Shown here piece after piece: positions 1 through 8,933 of a stretch of DNA of 64,000 nt; the stretch's first letter is position 1, and every line of letters begins with the position of its first letter. This stretch comes from Candidatus Nitrosopumilus sp. (GTDB taxonomy: Archaea; Thermoproteota; Nitrososphaeria; Nitrososphaerales; Nitrosopumilaceae). The position numbers were made by a program, and so were the translations under genes. The stretch is from the NCBI GenBank assembly GCA_029864335.1, contig JAOTTS010000008.1, positions 1-64,000 of the forward strand, in the 5' to 3' direction. Below the pieces are notes generated by a model. It did not search any database, was not told where the DNA came from, and saw nothing but the letters and a program-made list of their open reading frames with translations.

Positions 1-1
1 T

Positions 2-709
2 ACAATTCTTTCTGCATGGTCTGCAAACAGTAAATTCCCATTCATTGGAGGTATCAGAGCTTTATTCCAAATGGTTTCATTTGAAATTCCATTAATTCTA
101 TCTTTACTAGGAGTTGTTATTCTAACTGGAACTCTAAACTTATCTGAAATTGCAGCAAGTCAATCTAGTTTCCCTTGGATTATATTTTTGCCAGTTGGTG
201 CTATTGTCTTTTTCATTACAATGCTAGCAGAATTAGAAAGAATTCCATTTGACTTACCAGAGGCAGAAAGTGAGATTGTAGCTGGTTGGCTTACTGAATT
301 ATCTGGAATGATGTATGGGCTTGTTCAATTAGGAACCTATCTGAAACTTTATGCATTTGCAGCATTGTTTGTAGTATTATTTCTTGGTGGGTGGAGTGGT
401 CCGATGGTTGTGCCACCATTCCCAGCAGAAATTATTACTGATGGAATTGAACTTGGTCCTATCACTGCCAATATTACAGGACTACCTGTATTTACACAAG
501 AAATGCTTAATGGAACACTTTGGTTTGTTCTAAAAACTGTAGGAGTCATCTTCTTCATACTATTACCAAGAGGTGTATTCCCAAGAATTAGAATTGATAT
601 GCTATTGAGTCTTGGCTGGACCAAACTCATTGGACTTGCATTCGTTAACATCTTTATTGCTCTAGGATTGCTTTACGCTGGAGTATTAGGGCCAGGAGGA
701 TTACAATAA
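2..709 (+). CDS. nuoH: NADH-quinone oxidoreductase subunit H (partial, 5' end outside window)
   Basis: Membrane subunit that links the peripheral arm of complex I to the proton-pumping arm and forms part of the quinone site. The open frame runs in from the window edge; the first codons already read as NuoH (an SAWSANSKF-like segment, then GGIRALFQMVSFE). It carries the acidic quinone-pocket loop (AELERIPFDLPEAESE) and several hydrophobic helices. The N-terminal part lies outside the window. Its stop overlaps the nuoI start as TAATG, so the two are translationally coupled. It heads the run H-I-J-K-M-L-N, the usual order in ammonia-oxidising archaea. The electron-input partner in archaea is thought not to be the NuoEFG dehydrogenase; that cannot be judged from this window. 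Confidence 0.95.
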   Translation, partial: TILSAWSANSKFPFIGGIRALFQMVSFEIPLILSLLGVVILTGTLNLSEIAASQSSFPWIIFLPVGAIVFFITMLAELERIPFDLPEAESEIVAGWLTELSGMMYGLVQLGTYLKLYAFAALFVVLFLGGWSGPMVVPPFPAEIITDGIELGPITANITGLPVFTQEMLNGTLWFVLKTVGVIFFILLPRGVFPRIRIDMLLSLGWTKLIGLAFVNIFIALGLLYAGVLGPGGLQ

Positions 710-1206
710 TGGGAACTGCAACAGGCATTATTCGTGCATTAAACTCTGGAATTAAACATATTGCAACTAAACGATTTACACTTCGTTATCCTGAAGAGAA
801 ACTAAAATTTGTAGGTGATGGATATCAATTTGATCCTTCTACAGGTGTTGGAATTGCTGGACTAAAGGGACGTCATATGTTATTCCATGATCATTGTACT
901 GGTTGTCAATTATGTTCTATTGCATGTGAAGGAGTTGCAGAGGCAATTGCAATGGTAAAAGTTCCAGAAGAACAAAAACAAAATAAAAAATCTATCATGC
1001 CACAAATTGATTATGGCAAATGTGTTTTTTGTGGACTCTGTGTTGACGCATGTCCATTTTATGCTCTTTACATGACTAACGATTATGAACTTTCTTCATT
1101 TTCAAAAGAAGGATTAATCTATACTCCTGCTCAGCTTGCTGTAAAACCATATGTAGCACAAGATAGTGAAATCCAAATTACTGATAGAGGTGCATCACAT
1201 GGCTGA
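709..1206 (+). CDS. nuoI: NADH-quinone oxidoreductase subunit I (2x[4Fe-4S])
   Basis: Peripheral-arm iron-sulfur subunit of complex I, passing electrons toward the quinone. Two ferredoxin-type cysteine clusters are visible: C63-x2-C66-x2-C69-x3-C73 and C105-x2-C108-x2-C111-x3-C115, enough for clusters N6a and N6b. At 165 aa it is normal length. The start codon overlaps the nuoH stop by one base, and the gene overlaps the next start, so it is the second gene of a tightly coupled operon. Confidence 0.96.
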   Translation: MGTATGIIRALNSGIKHIATKRFTLRYPEEKLKFVGDGYQFDPSTGVGIAGLKGRHMLFHDHCTGCQLCSIACEGVAEAIAMVKVPEEQKQNKKSIMPQIDYGKCVFCGLCVDACPFYALYMTNDYELSSFSKEGLIYTPAQLAVKPYVAQDSEIQITDRGASHG

Positions 1207-1711
1207 TGCAGCATTTCTTGCATTAACTGTAATAACAATTGGTTCTGCAATTGCTGCCCTTGAATTAAGATCATTGATTTATGGCTCAATTGCTTTGATG
1301 GGAACGCTTGGTGGTATAGCAGGATTCTTCTTCTTGTTGGATTCTCCGTTTGTTGCATTGTTCCAATTGGCAGTTTATGTAGGTTCTATCGCTGTCTTGA
1401 TTTTGTTTACTGTAATGTTAGTAAAAAGAGAATTAATTTTCAAAAAAATTGAAGATAAGAGAAGAAAATTTGCAGGGATTGGATTAATGTTAGTAGTTAT
1501 GGTAGCACTAGGGGCCATATTCTTAGATTCGGGAATAAAAACAATAACTACTGGTGAACCTCCAGTTGATTTTAGAGATATCGGCACAGATTTTGTAACA
1601 TATTATTGGCCTGCATTGATTTTGATGGGATTGATTTTAGCCGGTTCTGTAACTGGTGCATTAGTTTTAGCCAAACGAGAGGATGTGGAGAATGACCAGC
1701 GAACTAGTTGA
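1199..1711 (+). CDS. nuoJ: NADH-quinone oxidoreductase subunit J
   Basis: Small membrane subunit of complex I, about 170 aa with five predicted hydrophobic helices and the conserved pi-bulge helix region (AVYVGSIAVLILFTVMLV). I chose the ATG at 1199, which overlaps the nuoI end by 8 bp and gives MADAAFLALT; the longer frame from 1166 would add 11 polar residues lying wholly inside nuoI. It is followed by nuoK with a 20-bp overlap. Confidence 0.93.
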   Translation: MADAAFLALTVITIGSAIAALELRSLIYGSIALMGTLGGIAGFFFLLDSPFVALFQLAVYVGSIAVLILFTVMLVKRELIFKKIEDKRRKFAGIGLMLVVMVALGAIFLDSGIKTITTGEPPVDFRDIGTDFVTYYWPALILMGLILAGSVTGALVLAKREDVENDQRTS

Positions 1712-1997
1712 TTTTACACTCGTATCTGTGGCTCTGTTGGGCATAGGAATTTACGGTCTTGCAGTAAAACGTAATTTTATTCGAATGTTATTTGCAGTTG
1801 AAATTATTATCAATGCTGCAAATCTTAATCTTGTTGCATTTGGTAGATTTTTGCCTCATAGTGGGGGCCAGACTTTGGCTTTGTTCTCAATTGCAATTGC
1901 TGCAGCAGAAGTAGCAGTTGGATTGTCGTTGATTATTGTAGCTTACCGAATGTATCAAAATGTCGATATTGCAGACTATAGGAGTTTGAAGGGCTAA
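1692..1997 (+). CDS. nuoK: NADH-quinone oxidoreductase subunit K
   Basis: Three-helix membrane subunit of complex I (about 101 aa). The family pattern is clear: GIGIYGLAVKRNFIRMLFAVEI with the buried Glu, then a second Glu in AIAAAEVAVGLSLI; both take part in proton translocation. The ATG at 1692 is preceded by a purine-rich GGATGTGGAG that can act as ribosome binding site, so I prefer it over the ATG three codons upstream. The stop overlaps the nuoM start (TAATGG). Confidence 0.94.
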   Translation: MTSELVDFTLVSVALLGIGIYGLAVKRNFIRMLFAVEIIINAANLNLVAFGRFLPHSGGQTLALFSIAIAAAEVAVGLSLIIVAYRMYQNVDIADYRSLKG

Positions 1998-3550
1998 TGG
2001 AATATGCATTATTACAGGCAGTTTTCTTGCCGCTACTCTTATCTCCAATAGCATACATTATTGGAAAAAAAGTTGGCTCAACACCTGCAATGTGGTTTAC
2101 GTTTGCAATTTTACTGTACACTACAATACTTGTAATTAACGCAGCACTTTCTGGTACTGTTGAAGAGCATTATCCATGGACTGAACAGTTTGGAGAATTC
2201 GGTTTCATGTTAGATGGTTTAGCATCACCATTTGCAATATTGATTTACGTGCTCTCTACAATATTGACACTATATTCAAAACCATACATGATTCACAAAT
2301 TCCACGAACAATTTGAAGAAGAACATAAAATCAATTCATCTTCAAGTGGCCAGACTTCTGTAGTTGAATCATCTTCACTTTCAAATTATGTTAATGCTAA
2401 ATCTGGTCTTTACTTTGCATTGTATCTTGTCTTTGCAATGGGAATGCTTGGAACTGTTCTCTCAACAAACCTGATTGAATTCTATATTTTCTTTGAGGTA
2501 ATGTTGATTCCAGGTTTCTTCTTAGTTGCACTTTGGGGAGATGGTCCTAGAAGAAAAATTGGTTTAATGTTCCTATTCTGGACTCATGCTGGTGCAGTTG
2601 TTTTACTATTAGGCTTTTTGATGATTGGTCTTTCATTAGGAAGTTTTGATTTTGTAGATATTCGTGAATCTGAAATCCCTGCTGACATTGTCATGCTTTC
2701 TGCAGTTGCGATTTCAATTGGACTTGGTGTAAAACTAGCAGTCTTCATGTTCCACATTTGGCTTCCGTATGTCCACGGTTCTGCACCAACACCAATCAGT
2801 GCGTTATTGTCACCTGCTATGATCGGAATTGGTGCTTATGGTATTTTCAGATTAATTGTTGAATTTTTACCTTCAACGTTTGCAGATCTTGCAATATGGT
2901 TTCATATTTGGGGTCTTGTTACAATGATTTACGGTGGTGCAATGGCACTGATGCAAGATGATTTGAAACGTATGCTTGCATATTCTAGTATTAGTCAGAT
3001 GGGTTACATCCTATTTGGTATTGGTTCGATTTCTGTACTTGGTCTTGCAGGTGCTGAGATGATGTATGTGACACACGCTATTGGTAAAGGCATTCTCTTT
3101 ATGATGGCCGGAATTATCATCGTCAAAGTCGGAACTAGAAGTATCTCTAAACTTGGAGGATTAGCAGGAAAAATGCCAATAACTGCAGTATGTGCAGTTA
3201 TTGGCGCATTAACAATAATGGGTGTTCCACCAACAAGTGGTTTCATGGGAGAATGGATTCTCTTTTTCGGTGCATTAGAAACTGCAATTGAAGAAGGCTC
3301 AACACTTAGAGCAGTAACATTTGGTCTAGGTCTTGTAGCTACTGCACTTACAATGTCATACATGCTATGGATGCTAAAACGTGTCTTCTTTGGAAAAACT
3401 CCTGAACATCTTGAACATGTGAAGGAAGGAAGTTGGTACATGACTGCACCAATGATGATGCTTGCAGGATTTTCAATTGTAGTTGGTATTTATCCAGATA
3501 TTTTCTTGAAAACAATAATTCCATACATGAACGGAGTGTTAGGAGTTTAG
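1997..3550 (+). CDS. nuoM: NADH-quinone oxidoreductase subunit M (antiporter-like)
   Basis: One of three antiporter-like proton-pumping subunits of complex I (517 aa, about 14 transmembrane helices). Visible marks are the TM5 glutamate (FYIFFEVMLIPGFFLV), the TM7 lysine region (GVKLAVFMFHIWLPYVHGSAPTP) and the discontinuous helix followed by DDLKRMLAYSSISQMGYI. A polar serine-rich insert (about residues 110-130, SSSSGQTS) lies between the first helices and is not typical of bacterial NuoM. It starts one base inside the nuoK stop and ends 3 bp before nuoL. Confidence 0.96.
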   Translation: MEYALLQAVFLPLLLSPIAYIIGKKVGSTPAMWFTFAILLYTTILVINAALSGTVEEHYPWTEQFGEFGFMLDGLASPFAILIYVLSTILTLYSKPYMIHKFHEQFEEEHKINSSSSGQTSVVESSSLSNYVNAKSGLYFALYLVFAMGMLGTVLSTNLIEFYIFFEVMLIPGFFLVALWGDGPRRKIGLMFLFWTHAGAVVLLLGFLMIGLSLGSFDFVDIRESEIPADIVMLSAVAISIGLGVKLAVFMFHIWLPYVHGSAPTPISALLSPAMIGIGAYGIFRLIVEFLPSTFADLAIWFHIWGLVTMIYGGAMALMQDDLKRMLAYSSISQMGYILFGIGSISVLGLAGAEMMYVTHAIGKGILFMMAGIIIVKVGTRSISKLGGLAGKMPITAVCAVIGALTIMGVPPTSGFMGEWILFFGALETAIEEGSTLRAVTFGLGLVATALTMSYMLWMLKRVFFGKTPEHLEHVKEGSWYMTAPMMMLAGFSIVVGIYPDIFLKTIIPYMNGVLGV

Positions 3551-3553
3551 ACT

Positions 3554-5632
3554 ATGGCTACTGAAGCTTTTGGATTACCATTTGAAGTTGGAACTCTTAG
3601 TGCTTGGTTAGTTTGGATTCTACCATTTGCAGCAGCAATGATTATTCCAGGTGTTGGAAAATTATCAAAACACGCAACTGGTTATGTCGCAGTTGCATTT
3701 GCTTTGATGAGTGCTTTATCTGCAGCAACGATGATTCCTGTTGCCTTAGAAGCACACGAAATGCATCATCAAATTATGTGGATAGAGGCACTAGGTCTCA
3801 AAGGAGGTGTCTTAGCAGATCCACTTTCAATAATAATGGCTAACGTGGTTGGTTGGATTTCATTCCTCATTATGATTTACAGTACAGGATACATGAAAGG
3901 AGATAAAGACATTACAAGATTCTGGTTCTGGATGATGTTCTTTATCGGTTCAATGCAGTTGATTGTTTTATCTGATAATTTACTTCAAGTATTCTTTGGA
4001 TGGGAAGGTGTAGGACTTGCGTCATATGCATTGATTAGCTTTTGGTATCGTGACAAAAAGAAAGATCATGTTGGTGTTGAAGGTAGAACTGTTCTTGGCA
4101 TGTTAGATTACTATGCACCAACACACGCAGGTATGAAGGCATTCATCATGACCAAAGTTGGTGATGTAATGATGATTGCAGGTATGCTTTTGATATTTTT
4201 GTTTGCAGGTACTTTTGGATTTAAGGAATTAATGGGAGATACTCAATGGGCAACTAACATGGCTGCTCAGGGACTTTTAGTTCCTGCGTTTGTTTTACTA
4301 TTTGGAGGAGCTGTTGGAAAATCAGCTCAATTCCCATTAAACGAATGGCTCTTAGAAGCAATGACTGGTCCTACTGCAGTATCTGCATTAATTCACGCAG
4401 CAACAATGGTCAAAGCAGGTGTATTCTTGGTAGCAAGAATTGGTCCACTTGTATTTGCATTAGGTGCTGCAGGCATTATGGCCGACCAATTCTTTGAGAT
4501 TGTCGCTTGGGTTGGTGCAATTACTGCATTGCTACTTGCAACACAAGGTATGGTAAATCCTGAAATTAAGAAAGTTCTTGCTTATTCTACTGGTTCTCAA
4601 ATTGGTTACATGATGATGGCATTAGGTGTTGCAGGATTGTCTCATCAATATGTTGATGGTTACACTGCAGGGTTTTTCCATTTAATTTCTCACGCAATGT
4701 TCAAAGCTTCATTATTCATGGCAGCAGGTTCTTTGTTACACATTGTTGGTTCACGATTTATGACCGATATGGGTGGTTTACGAAAACAGATGAAGAAAAC
4801 ATATGCATTCATGTGGGCTGCAGGTCTTGGCTTGATGGGTGCACCATTTATCACAACAGGATTCTGGAGTAAGGATGCAATATTTGCTGCAGTATATGAA
4901 TCTGGAAATGAATGGGCAATGCCACTATATGCAATTGCTGTCTTAACTGCAGTAATTACTGCATTCTATACAACAAGAATGATTGGAATGGTTTTCTTTG
5001 GAAAGAAGAGTAAACACATCGAAAAGATGGAAGAAGAAGGACATCACATTCATGAAGCATCATTATCAATGTGGGTTCCATATGGAATTCTTGCAGTACT
5101 TACAATCGGAATTGGTCTTATTGGATTATATGCAGAAGAAGGATTACATGAATTGTTTGTTGATTATCTTGAAGAATCATTTGGTATTCACACCGAACAT
5201 ATTGCTGCTGAGGCATCAATTTTGCCCGAATTCTTGCAAGGACTTAATCCAGTTGCACTAGGTTCATCATTAGTAGCATTTGCTACGGGAATTGGACTCG
5301 GTTACATCTTCTACATTGGCAGATGGGTTGATCCTGTAAGATTTGTAAATTCTAACATCTTCTTTTATGCAATCCACAAAATTATCTTAAACAGATGGTA
5401 TCTTAATGCAATTATCTACTGGTGCTTTGTTGTGGCACCATTATGGCTGGCAAGAGGTGTATTCAGATACTTTGAAAAGACAGCTATCGATTATGGTATG
5501 AATGATGGAGTCCAGAAAGCAGTTGGATGGAGTGCAAAAGTTGTACAAGGAACTCAAACTGGTGTCTCACAATCATATCTATTCGTATTTGGAGCAGGAC
5601 TACTATTCGTGGTTCTGATATTGTTGATATAG
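3554..5632 (+). CDS. nuoL: NADH-quinone oxidoreductase subunit L (antiporter-like)
   Basis: Distal proton-pumping subunit of complex I (692 aa). The core has the key Glu (FFGWEGVGLASYALISFWY) and the KSAQFPLNEWLLEAMTGPTAVSALIHAATMV-type segment, in which the lysine and histidines belong to the proton path. The C-terminal part (about residues 500-690) holds the extra helices and the lateral amphipathic helix characteristic of NuoL. Spacing of 3 bp to nuoM and 12 bp to nuoN fits one transcript. Confidence 0.96.
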   Translation: MATEAFGLPFEVGTLSAWLVWILPFAAAMIIPGVGKLSKHATGYVAVAFALMSALSAATMIPVALEAHEMHHQIMWIEALGLKGGVLADPLSIIMANVVGWISFLIMIYSTGYMKGDKDITRFWFWMMFFIGSMQLIVLSDNLLQVFFGWEGVGLASYALISFWYRDKKKDHVGVEGRTVLGMLDYYAPTHAGMKAFIMTKVGDVMMIAGMLLIFLFAGTFGFKELMGDTQWATNMAAQGLLVPAFVLLFGGAVGKSAQFPLNEWLLEAMTGPTAVSALIHAATMVKAGVFLVARIGPLVFALGAAGIMADQFFEIVAWVGAITALLLATQGMVNPEIKKVLAYSTGSQIGYMMMALGVAGLSHQYVDGYTAGFFHLISHAMFKASLFMAAGSLLHIVGSRFMTDMGGLRKQMKKTYAFMWAAGLGLMGAPFITTGFWSKDAIFAAVYESGNEWAMPLYAIAVLTAVITAFYTTRMIGMVFFGKKSKHIEKMEEEGHHIHEASLSMWVPYGILAVLTIGIGLIGLYAEEGLHELFVDYLEESFGIHTEHIAAEASILPEFLQGLNPVALGSSLVAFATGIGLGYIFYIGRWVDPVRFVNSNIFFYAIHKIILNRWYLNAIIYWCFVVAPLWLARGVFRYFEKTAIDYGMNDGVQKAVGWSAKVVQGTQTGVSQSYLFVFGAGLLFVVLILLI

Positions 5633-5644
5633 GAGATTGATGAC

Positions 5645-7129
5645 TTGTTAGAAATTACTTCAACCCCATTGGTATTAATTGCAATATTGGGTACTGTTGG
5701 CGTTATTCTTCCGATTATCAGTATTGCGAGAAAAGAAAAAGGGTCTAATTCATTTTATGCAGTAATTGCATTTGCAGCATTAATTGTATCCATGGGATAT
5801 GTTGGATATCAATTCATTAACGAAAATGTTTCTGCATCTGCTCTTTTCTCAGATGATGTTATAGTCGATGATGCATTTGGTGGATTCTTTGCAATAGCAA
5901 TGTTAATTGTTGCTTTGTTCACAACAGTTGGTTCTTTCAATTACATGAGAAAACATAATTCTCCTGCTGTATACTATTCTCTAATTTTACTTGCAACTAT
6001 TGGTATGGTGTTAGTAGCATACTCTACAGATTTGGTTATGTTGTTTGTTGCGTGGGAGCTAATGAGTATTCCAACATATGTTTTAGTTGGATTTATGAAA
6101 AAGAACCCAAGCTCAAATGAAGCTGCTCTAAAATATTTCTTGTTTGGAGCATTATCGTCTGCAATCATAGTTTACGGAATTTCTATTTCCTATGGATTAA
6201 CTGGTTCTACAAATATTGGAGAGGTGATTCAAGGTTACTCAACACTTGATCCGTCTCTGTTGCCTCTTGCATTACTTTCTGTTGGAATGTTTATTGCAGG
6301 ATTTGGATTCAAAATGGGACTTGTACCTTTCCATCAATGGCTTCCTGATACCTATGAGGGTGCACCTTCACCAATAACTGCACTCCTTGCAGCAGCAACA
6401 AAGAAGGCTGGATTTGCCGCTACAATCAGAATTGTAGTTCTGGGAATGGTAGTTCTAAATCTTGATTGGACATTAGCCCTTGGTATTATTGCTGTGATGA
6501 CAATGACTATAGGAAATGTTGCTGCAATAATGCAAAAGAATCTCTCAAGAATGTTAGCATATTCCAGTATTGCACATGCAGGATACATTTTGATTGGCCT
6601 TGCAGTTGCACCATATAGCTCACTTGGATTACAAGGTTCTTTGTATCAAATCATGAATCACGCCGTAATGAAAGGAGCAGCTTTCATTGCAATTGCAGGA
6701 ATTGTAACAACTCTTGCTGTAACTAATATTGATAAACTCAAAGGACTTGGAAGAAGAATGCCAATCACTGCTCTAGGTTTGGTAATTGCATTGTTTGCAT
6801 TGGCTGGAATTCCTCCACTTTCAGGATTTTGGAGTAAACTGATGTTATTTGGAAGTGCATTAGATGCAAGTTCTGCATTATGGTGGGCACCATGGCTTGC
6901 AATTGCAGGAGTTCTTAACAGTGCATTATCTCTTGCTTACTATGGTTGGATTACACGAAAAATGTACTTTGAGGGTGAAACAGAAAAAAGAGTTGCAGAA
7001 CCAAAATCTATTATCGCAGTTATGATCTTCTCAACAATCTTCTTAGTAGGATTCGGTGTATATCCAGATCCATTAATTAAATTTGTAGAATTTGCAACAC
7101 CGGTAATTAGTTTAGGCCTTATGCCTTAA
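5645..7129 (+). CDS. nuoN: NADH-quinone oxidoreductase subunit N (antiporter-like)
   Basis: Third antiporter-like subunit of complex I (494 aa). It shows the family Glu in LFVAWELMSIPTYVLVGFMK, the lysine-containing GFKMGLVPFHQWLPDTYEGAPSP and the MLAYSSIAHAGYILIGL segment. The start is TTG at 5645: a strong ribosome binding site (AGGAGAT, 5631-5637) lies just upstream, while the nearby ATG at 5640 is in a frame that stops after three codons. It is the last gene of the nuo run; its end overlaps the convergent polyprenyl synthetase by 11 bp. Confidence 0.95.
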   Translation: MLEITSTPLVLIAILGTVGVILPIISIARKEKGSNSFYAVIAFAALIVSMGYVGYQFINENVSASALFSDDVIVDDAFGGFFAIAMLIVALFTTVGSFNYMRKHNSPAVYYSLILLATIGMVLVAYSTDLVMLFVAWELMSIPTYVLVGFMKKNPSSNEAALKYFLFGALSSAIIVYGISISYGLTGSTNIGEVIQGYSTLDPSLLPLALLSVGMFIAGFGFKMGLVPFHQWLPDTYEGAPSPITALLAAATKKAGFAATIRIVVLGMVVLNLDWTLALGIIAVMTMTIGNVAAIMQKNLSRMLAYSSIAHAGYILIGLAVAPYSSLGLQGSLYQIMNHAVMKGAAFIAIAGIVTTLAVTNIDKLKGLGRRMPITALGLVIALFALAGIPPLSGFWSKLMLFGSALDASSALWWAPWLAIAGVLNSALSLAYYGWITRKMYFEGETEKRVAEPKSIIAVMIFSTIFLVGFGVYPDPLIKFVEFATPVISLGLMP

Positions 7130-7970
7130 ATGAAGTAAATTTAATTAAATTATCTAGGTTTATTTTTGCGTCATTATCAGGAATTTTTCTTAAACCGACT
7201 CTGGCTTTTTCAGAATATTTTTTTAACAACTCTTCCATTTTATTAAAAACATCTCTTGGGTCAGAACTTTTCTTGATTAATAGATTAAACAACTTGTCTT
7301 CGTTTTTCCAATCTAACAAATCATCTCTAATTTGATATGCAATTCCAATGTTTTTTCCATATTCAGTTAATGCTTCAATCTGCTCTTCGGTTCCATTTGC
7401 AATGATTGCTCCTATTCTCGCTGCTACCTCAAATGCAGTTGCAGTTTTGTATTCGATTACTTTGAGATAATCATCAAATGTAACATCCTCACTGGTTTCT
7501 AATCTGTTTTCAATCATTTCTCCTTCACTCATCAACATGGCAGTTGTGGCTAAATCTTTTGTAATTCTTGCATTATCTAATCTTGAAGAAATTGCAAGAA
7601 TTAATCCTAAAACAAAGTCCCCTGTAAGTACACTAGTATTGTAACCATATTTGATATGAAATGGATCTTTTTGCCTTCTCATAGTTTCATTATCAATAAT
7701 ATCATCATGAATAATTGATTCCATATGTAAAAATTCAACAGCACAAGAAGCTGACCATGTATTTTCATCAACTTTTCCTACACTTTCAGCTGCAAGAGTC
7801 AAAATAATCGGCCTAATTCGTTTTCCGCCATCTAATGAATATTTTAATGGTTCAATGAATTCAGATTCAGAATAAAGAGAAAGTTCATTATCTAATGCTT
7901 CATCAATTTTTTGAATATATTTTCCATAGGTTTCAAGTAGTGGATTAATTTCGATATTTTTCCTGTCCAA
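7119..7970 (-). CDS. Divergent short polyprenyl synthetase family protein
   Basis: Isoprenyl-diphosphate synthase fold, 283 aa. The substrate-binding GGKRIRPI segment, the first Asp-rich motif (HDDIIDNE, near residue 90) and a second motif (RDDLLDW, near residue 215) are present. Downstream of the second motif the usual glycine-lysine stretch with an EGK-x-(S/T)-LP sequence is missing and the protein is shorter than the GGPP synthase at 43995. It may be a second prenyltransferase with another chain length or a regulatory subunit. Convergent with nuoN (11-bp overlap). The fold is certain, the product is not. Confidence 0.85.
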   Translation of the reverse strand: MDRKNIEINPLLETYGKYIQKIDEALDNELSLYSESEFIEPLKYSLDGGKRIRPIILTLAAESVGKVDENTWSASCAVEFLHMESIIHDDIIDNETMRRQKDPFHIKYGYNTSVLTGDFVLGLILAISSRLDNARITKDLATTAMLMSEGEMIENRLETSEDVTFDDYLKVIEYKTATAFEVAARIGAIIANGTEEQIEALTEYGKNIGIAYQIRDDLLDWKNEDKLFNLLIKKSSDPRDVFNKMEELLKKYSEKARVGLRKIPDNDAKINLDNLIKFTSFKA

Positions 7971-8014
7971 AATTGCCTAATCAAAAAACTTTGTCATTAG
8001 TAAATAAATCTTGG

Positions 8015-8105
8015 TGCTCCAGCCGGGATTTTCATCGTTTGATTTTGAACCCGGGATCACTGCCTTGAAAGGGCAGTATGCTTGACCGGTCTACACCACT
8101 GGAAC
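8015..8105 (-). tRNA. tRNA-Glu(TTC) with a 15-nt intron in the T-loop
   Basis: On the minus strand the cloverleaf reads: 7-bp acceptor (GTTCCAG with CTGGAGC, one T-G wobble), anticodon stem CTGCC/GGCAG around loop CTTTCAA (anticodon TTC, Glu), T-stem CCGGG/CCCGG. The T-loop is 22 nt instead of 7; removing 15 nt restores TTCAAAT. The discriminator is A, and CCA follows in the genome (8012-8014). Without the intron the tRNA is a normal length. Confidence 0.9.
8029..8043 (-). other. Predicted tRNA intron between T-loop positions 59 and 60
   Basis: Minus-strand bases ATCAAACGATGAAAA interrupt the tRNA-Glu T-loop. TTCA and TGAA can form a 4-bp central helix with a 3-nt bulge on each side (AAA and AAT), a bulge-helix-bulge target for the archaeal splicing endonuclease. 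Cutting after the second bulge base on both sides gives exactly TTCAAAT. Confidence 0.75.
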
Positions 8106-8185
8106 CCAAGAAAATTCTGTGTTTTGACCATAAAATCTTTTGTAAACAACAAAGATTTTTTTATTGGCAATTTAGGAGGTGAAAC

Positions 8186-8818
8186 ATGAGTATAATTAAA
8201 AAAATTGATGAGATGATTGAAGAAAGAAGTTTACTAAAACACCCATTCTATCAAATGTGGTCTGATGGAAAGTTAACCCAAGAATCTTTGGCAGGTTATT
8301 CCAAAGAATATTTTCAACTTGTAAAAGCTGTTCCAAATTTTATGACTCCTATTATTGAGAAAGCACCAGAAGAAGTTGTTAGCGAATTAATTGAAAATCA
8401 ACAAGAAGAAACTGATCATATAAAATCATGGCTTGCCTTTGCAGGAGAACTTGGTATTTCTGAAAATGAATTAATTCCATATATTGGAACATCAAAAACT
8501 CAGAAAGCAGTATCTGATCTGAATGAATTAATGGATACTTTTGAAGATGGTGTATGTGCGATGTATGCTTTTGAAAAAGAAATTCCAAAAATTAGTCAAA
8601 CTAAACTTGATGGATTGACTGAATTTTATGGTCTGACAAGTCATGAAGCTACAGAATACTTTAAACTCCATACAGAAGCTGATATTCGGCATGCTGCATC
8701 ATGGAGAAGTATTTTGGAAAAATCCTTGACTGATTCAAACAACTTGATTGAAATTGCAGACAAATCTATTTCTGCACAAAACTTGTTGCTTGATAGTTGT
8801 TATGAAGAATATTGTTAA
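8186..8818 (+). CDS. CADD/TenA/PqqC-like heme-oxygenase-fold protein
   Basis: All-helical protein of 210 aa in the TenA/PqqC superfamily. The N-terminus (KHPFYQMWSDGKLTQESLAGYSKEYFQ) and the metal-ligand pairs QEETDH and HTEADIRHAASW match the CADD subgroup, which in chlamydiae and in Nitrosomonas has been linked to making p-aminobenzoate for folates, using its own residues as substrate. That role here is inferred from family membership. Thiaminase activity is less likely because the TenA cysteine region is not evident. A very strong ribosome binding site (GGAGGTGA, 8176-8183) precedes the ATG. It stands alone between two tRNA genes. Confidence 0.8.
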   Translation: MSIIKKIDEMIEERSLLKHPFYQMWSDGKLTQESLAGYSKEYFQLVKAVPNFMTPIIEKAPEEVVSELIENQQEETDHIKSWLAFAGELGISENELIPYIGTSKTQKAVSDLNELMDTFEDGVCAMYAFEKEIPKISQTKLDGLTEFYGLTSHEATEYFKLHTEADIRHAASWRSILEKSLTDSNNLIEIADKSISAQNLLLDSCYEEYC

Positions 8819-8859
8819 TCTCATAACATTTTAAACCCAAGAATAAATTTATCTGCTTA

Positions 8860-8933
8860 GGGCCCGTAACTCAGCTTGGTAGAGTAACCGGCTCATAACC
8901 GGTGAGCCAAGGGATCGAAGCCCTTCGGGCCCA
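8860..8933 (+). tRNA. tRNA with CAT anticodon (tRNA-Ile2 or elongator Met)
   Basis: Cloverleaf: acceptor GGGCCCG/CGGGCCC, anticodon stem ACCGG/CCGGT around CTCATAA, T-stem AAGGG/CCCTT, discriminator A. It lacks the GGG/CCC anticodon stem of initiators, so it is an elongator: either Met or the Ile2 species whose C34 becomes agmatidine. The acceptor resembles archaeal tRNA-Ile2 as I remember it, so I lean to Ile2. The T-loop reads ATCGAAG, with A instead of T at position 54. The 3' end is repeated at 21511-21529 and is the likely integration site of the island. Confidence 0.9.

Noticed and set aside
3004-3441. 145-aa minus-strand frame inside nuoM
   Set aside because: Shadow of a long membrane-protein gene.
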